A stretch of DNA of 64,000 nt from the NCBI RefSeq assembly GCF_001613365.1, contig NZ_BDCF01000038.1, positions 1 through 64,000 of the forward strand. Reading direction: 5' to 3'. The notes beneath the pieces were generated by a model. The model was not told where the DNA came from. It was given only the letters and a program-made list of their open reading frames with translations, and did no database searches. This DNA comes from Nocardia xishanensis NBRC 101358 (lineage in GTDB: Bacteria; Actinomycetota; Actinomycetes; Mycobacteriales; Mycobacteriaceae). This document shows, piece by piece, positions 60,374 through 64,000 of the stretch. The translations under genes were made by a program, and so were the position numbers. How positions within the stretch are numbered: the stretch's first letter is position 1; each line of letters opens with the position of its first letter.

Positions 60374-63300
60374 ATGACCAGGACAGCTGATACCGGAACC
60401 CGCGCGCTCCGCACCCGCCTGGCGAATCTCTCCCTCCGCGACGAGTACCGGCTGCGGCGTCGGCTGGACCGGGCGCGCGACACGGACCTCGACGAGATCG
60501 CCGCCGACATCACCGCCGCCGAGCTGCGCGTGGAAGCGCGCCGCGCGGCGGTGCCGCGGATCCGGTACCCGGAGCAGCTGCCCGTCACCGCCCGCCGCGC
60601 AGACATCGCGAAGGCCATCGCCGACAACCAGGTGGTGATCGTCGCGGGCGAGACCGGCTCCGGCAAGACGACCCAGATCCCCAAGATCTGCCTGGAGCTC
60701 GGTCGTGGCATCCGCGGCGCCATCGGCCACACCCAGCCACGCAGGCTGGCCGCGCGCACCGTCGCCGAACGCATCGCCGAGGAACTGGGTACCGAGCTGG
60801 GCGACGTGATCGGCTACACGGTGCGGTTCACCGACCAGGCCTCCGAACGCACCCTGGTCAAGCTGATGACCGACGGCATCCTGCTCGCCGAGATCCAGCG
60901 CGATCGGCTGCTGCGCCGCTACGACACGATCATCATCGACGAGGCGCACGAGCGCAGCCTCAACATCGACTTCCTGCTCGGCTATCTGAAGCAGCTGCTG
61001 CCGCGCCGTCCCGACCTGAAGGTGATCATCACCTCCGCGACGATCGATCCGGAGCTGTTCGCGCGGCATTTCGCCGACGAAAAAGGCACGCCCGCACCGA
61101 TTGTCGAGGTGTCCGGCCGGTCGTATCCGGTCGAGATCAGGTACCGGCCGCTGAGTCTCGAGCTGCCCGCCGCCGACGAGGACGACGAGGACACCCGCGT
61201 GGTGGACCGCGACCCCGTCGACGCCATCGGCGACGCGGTGCGCGAGCTGTTCGCCGAGGGCGACGGCGACGTGCTGGTCTTCCTCTCCGGCGAACGCGAG
61301 ATCCGCGACACCGCCGACGCACTGCGCGACCTGAAACTGCCGCGCACCGAGATCCTGCCGCTGTACGCGCGGCTGTCGGCCGCCGAGCAGCACCGGGTCT
61401 TCCAGTCGCACACCGGCCGCCGCGTCGTACTGGCCACCAACGTCGCGGAGACCTCGCTGACCGTGCCCGGCATCCGCTACGTGATCGATCCGGGCACCGC
61501 GCGCATCTCCCGGTATTCGATGCGCACCAAGGTGCAGCGGCTGCCGATCGAACCGGTCTCCCAGGCGTCGGCCAGGCAGCGCTCGGGACGCTGCGGCCGC
61601 GTCGCCGACGGCATCGCGATCCGGCTGTACTCCGAGGACGATTTCGAATCGCGGCCCGCCTTCACCGAACCGGAGATCCTGCGCACCAACCTGGCCGCCG
61701 TCATCTTGCAGATGACCGCGCTCGGGCTCGGCGACATCGAGAACTTCCCGTTCGTGGAGGCGCCGGACAAGCGCGCGATCCGCGACGGCATCGCGCTGCT
61801 CGAGGAGCTGGGCGCGCTGGCGCGCGGCGCGGCCAGTCCCGATTCCGCGCTCGCGCTCACGCCGGTCGGCCGCGAGATGGCGCAGCTGCCGGTCGATCCG
61901 CGCATGGCGCGCATGCTGGTGCAGGCCAACGGCAACGGTTGCCTGACCGAGGTGCTGATCATCGTCGCGGCGCTGTCCATCCAGGACGTCCGCGAGCGGC
62001 CCGCCGAGTTCCAGCAGGCCGCCGACGCCAAGCACGCGCGGTTCGTCGTCGAAGGCTCGGATTTCCTCGCCTACCTGCGGCTCTGGGACTACCTCACCGA
62101 GCAGCGCAAATCGTTGTCGTCCAATCAGTTCCGGCGGATGTGCCGCGAGGAGTTCCTGCATTACCTGCGGATCAGGGAGTGGCAGGACCTGCACGGGCAG
62201 CTGCGCACCATCACCAAGGGGCTCGGCTGGTCGGCCGACGGCCGCGGCTCGCGACCTGCCCGCGCGACAACGGAATCCGCGCCTGCGGGCCGCGACGGCT
62301 CCGTCGCGTCGAACCGCAGGCGGCGCGGCGGCCGGGGAGCGGACAAGTCCTCGGAGGTCCCCGTCGTCGCGTCCGGCAACGACGGCCTACCGTGGGATTC
62401 CACCGCGATCCACCAGTCGCTGCTGGCGGGCATGCTCTCGCACATCGGCGTGCGCGAGGCGGAGAGCAGGGAGTTCCTCGGCGCGCGCGGCGCCAAGTTC
62501 ATGATCTTCCCCGGCTCGTCGCTGGCCAAGAAGCCGCCGCGCTGGGTGATGGCCGCCGAACTCGTCGAGACGTCCCGCTTGTTCGGCCGCATCGCGGCCA
62601 GGGTGGAACCCGAGTGGGCCGAGCGGCTCGCGGGCGACCTGGTGAAGCGCACCTACTCCGAACCGCACTGGTCGGCCAAGCGCGGCGCGGCGCGCGCCTA
62701 CGAGCGGGTCACGCTCTACGGTGTGCCGCTGGTGACGAGCCGGCCCGTCGACTACGGGCGAATCGATCCCGAGGTGTCGCGCGAGCTGTTCCTGCGGCAC
62801 GCGCTGGTACAGGGCGAGTGGCAGACCAAACACGATTTCTTCCACCGCAACCGGGAGCTGCTCGACGACGTGGCCGATCTCGAGCACCGGGCCCGCCGCC
62901 GCGACATCCTGGTCGACGACGAGGTGCTGTTCGAGTTCTACGACCAGCGGGTCCCCGCCGAGGTCGTCTCGGCGCGCCACTTCGACAGCTGGTGGCGCAC
63001 GGCGAAGCGGAAAGATCCCGCGCTGCTGGACTTCTCGAAGTCCACCGTGGTCAACGCGAACGCGGCGGCGCTGGACCCGACGGCCTTCCCGGACGCCTGG
63101 CGCCAGGGCGAGCTGAGCTTCCCGCTGACCTACCAGTTCGAGCCGGGCCAGGAGGACGACGGCGTCACCGTGCGCATTCCCGTCGAGCAACTGGCGCACG
63201 TGCGTGCCGTCGGCTTCGACTGGCTGGTGCCGGGCATGCGCGAGGAGCTGGCGGCGGCGCTGATCAAGACACTGCCGAAGACGTTGCGGCGCAGCGTCGT

Positions 63301-64000
63301 TCCCGCCCCCGACTTCGCCGCCGCCGCGCTGGCCGCGCTCACCCCGCGCGCCGAGCCGCTGCGCACCGGCCTGGCCAGGGAGCTGTCCCGGCTCGGCTCG
63401 GTGACCATCACGCCGAACGACCTCGACCCCGCCGCGCTGCCGGACCACCTGCGGATGACCTTCGCCGCGGTCGACGCCAGGGGCCGGGTGCTGGCGAAGG
63501 GCAAGAGCCTCGCCGCGCTCAAGACCCAACTCGCCGAACAGGTGTCGGCGTCGGTGGCGCGGGCGACCGCGGGCGCCGAGCGCGCCGCGGCCACGGTGTG
63601 GACCTCGGAATCCCTCGGCACCGTCGAACCGACGGTGCGCCGCCAGGTCGCCGGGCAGACCGTGACCGGGTATCCCGCGCTGGTGCCCGAGGGCGAGGGC
63701 GTCGCCGTGCGCGTGCTCAGCTCCCCCGCCCAACAGGCCGCCGCGATGCGAGCGGGCACCCGCGCCCTGGTACTGCACGCGATACCTACTTCCGCGCGGA
63801 CCGTCACCTCGGGCCTCTCGCCCACGGATCGCCTTGCGCTGAGCCAGAATCCGTACGGTTCGTTGGAGGGTCTGGTCGAGGACTGCCGCGCCGCGGCCGC
63901 CGACGAGCTGATCGCGGCGGCCGGCGGTCCGGTGCACAGCCCCGACCGCTTCGAGGCGCTCGTCGCCGCGATCCGTCCCCGGCTGGCCACCGAGGTCGCC
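60374..64000 (+). CDS. hrpA: ATP-dependent RNA helicase HrpA (3' end outside window)
   Basis: Partial gene, 1209 codons visible. DEAH-box helicase with motif I VAGETGSGKTTQIP (around residue 93), motif Ia GHTQPRRLAARTVAER, motif II IIIDEAHERSLN (around 190), SAT motif ITSATIDPE, and motif VI QRSGRCGRVADG. After residue 500 comes the HA2/OB region and a long C-terminal DUF3418 part with VTLYGVPLVTSRPVDYGRI. HrpA resolves stalled or colliding ribosomes on mRNA in E. coli. The ATG is followed by TRTADTGTRAL. Full length is expected near 1300 aa, so little is missing. In corynebacteria nrdR and lexA lie beyond. Confidence 0.95.
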   Translation, partial: MTRTADTGTRALRTRLANLSLRDEYRLRRRLDRARDTDLDEIAADITAAELRVEARRAAVPRIRYPEQLPVTARRADIAKAIADNQVVIVAGETGSGKTTQIPKICLELGRGIRGAIGHTQPRRLAARTVAERIAEELGTELGDVIGYTVRFTDQASERTLVKLMTDGILLAEIQRDRLLRRYDTIIIDEAHERSLNIDFLLGYLKQLLPRRPDLKVIITSATIDPELFARHFADEKGTPAPIVEVSGRSYPVEIRYRPLSLELPAADEDDEDTRVVDRDPVDAIGDAVRELFAEGDGDVLVFLSGEREIRDTADALRDLKLPRTEILPLYARLSAAEQHRVFQSHTGRRVVLATNVAETSLTVPGIRYVIDPGTARISRYSMRTKVQRLPIEPVSQASARQRSGRCGRVADGIAIRLYSEDDFESRPAFTEPEILRTNLAAVILQMTALGLGDIENFPFVEAPDKRAIRDGIALLEELGALARGAASPDSALALTPVGREMAQLPVDPRMARMLVQANGNGCLTEVLIIVAALSIQDVRERPAEFQQAADAKHARFVVEGSDFLAYLRLWDYLTEQRKSLSSNQFRRMCREEFLHYLRIREWQDLHGQLRTITKGLGWSADGRGSRPARATTESAPAGRDGSVASNRRRRGGRGADKSSEVPVVASGNDGLPWDSTAIHQSLLAGMLSHIGVREAESREFLGARGAKFMIFPGSSLAKKPPRWVMAAELVETSRLFGRIAARVEPEWAERLAGDLVKRTYSEPHWSAKRGAARAYERVTLYGVPLVTSRPVDYGRIDPEVSRELFLRHALVQGEWQTKHDFFHRNRELLDDVADLEHRARRRDILVDDEVLFEFYDQRVPAEVVSARHFDSWWRTAKRKDPALLDFSKSTVVNANAAALDPTAFPDAWRQGELSFPLTYQFEPGQEDDGVTVRIPVEQLAHVRAVGFDWLVPGMREELAAALIKTLPKTLRRSVVPAPDFAAAALAALTPRAEPLRTGLARELSRLGSVTITPNDLDPAALPDHLRMTFAAVDARGRVLAKGKSLAALKTQLAEQVSASVARATAGAERAAATVWTSESLGTVEPTVRRQVAGQTVTGYPALVPEGEGVAVRVLSSPAQQAAAMRAGTRALVLHAIPTSARTVTSGLSPTDRLALSQNPYGSLEGLVEDCRAAAADELIAAAGGPVHSPDRFEALVAAIRPRLATEVA

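Overview
This 64 kb window is chromosomal DNA of a high-GC actinobacterium, most likely a Nocardia or a close relative in the Mycobacteriales. The inference rests on very GC-rich codon use, many GTG starts, and gene order. The core follows the mycobacterial Rv2696c-Rv2714 block: DUF3710, dut, DUF3093, DUF4193, cei, suhB, ppgK, sigA, a YihY-family protein, DUF3039, DUF3099, sigB, ideR, DUF4192 and PAC2. As in corynebacteria, galE follows ideR, and a DUF3516 helicase, oxyR and hrpA lie downstream. I see no insertion sequence, prophage, CRISPR array, rRNA or tRNA.

Layout. 1-6.6 kb: housekeeping genes up to sigA. 6.9-20.3 kb: accessory genes inserted between sigA and the YihY gene. These are an MHYT membrane protein with a repetitive tail, a rhomboid-like protein, a KhtTU-like antiporter with its TrkA-C subunit, a two-component system whose two genes are joined by a 77-bp tandem repeat, DUF952 and DUF7455 proteins, a TetR gene divergent from a SNF2 helicase/SWIM pair, an SDR/TetR divergent pair, and a superfamily II helicase. 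20.5-27.4 kb: YihY, DUF3039, DUF3099, an MFS transporter, a VOC protein, a methyltransferase and sigB. 27.5-39.9 kb: DUF4333 lipoprotein, an acuC-pat reversible lysine-acylation operon, ideR-galE, DUF4192, a lipoprotein, PAC2 and the DUF3516 helicase. 40.0-42.4 kb: a two-gene polyamine operon, a PLP decarboxylase and an AdoMet decarboxylase-aminopropyltransferase fusion. 42.5-47.1 kb: a CPA2 antiporter, an SDR-tautomerase pair with a TetR regulator, a GGCT-like protein and an MBL hydrolase. 47.2-49.5 kb: oxyR divergent from ahpC-ahpD. 49.5-64 kb: PhzF-like, DUF5134, an AAA ATPase with a VWA/metallopeptidase partner, AraC, SDR, acyl-CoA synthetase, GNAT, a class III aminotransferase with a membrane protein, and hrpA, cut by the window end.

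Functional themes. Stress and transcription control are concentrated here: two sigma factors, IdeR, OxyR, several TetR regulators, and ECF-type promoter sequences before sigB and the DUF7455 gene. The most unusual structure is at 11930-12190. A 77-bp unit is repeated so that three 26-codon mini-ORFs are chained by ATGA stop/start overlaps between the histidine kinase and its response regulator, and each mini-ORF ends with the kinase's own C-terminal residues. Other points of note are the acuC-pat overlap with loss of the synthetase phospho-His motif, the polyamine gene fusion, matching 12-bp palindromes marking a TetR regulon, and an inverted repeat whose arms cover both ribosome binding sites of a divergent pair.
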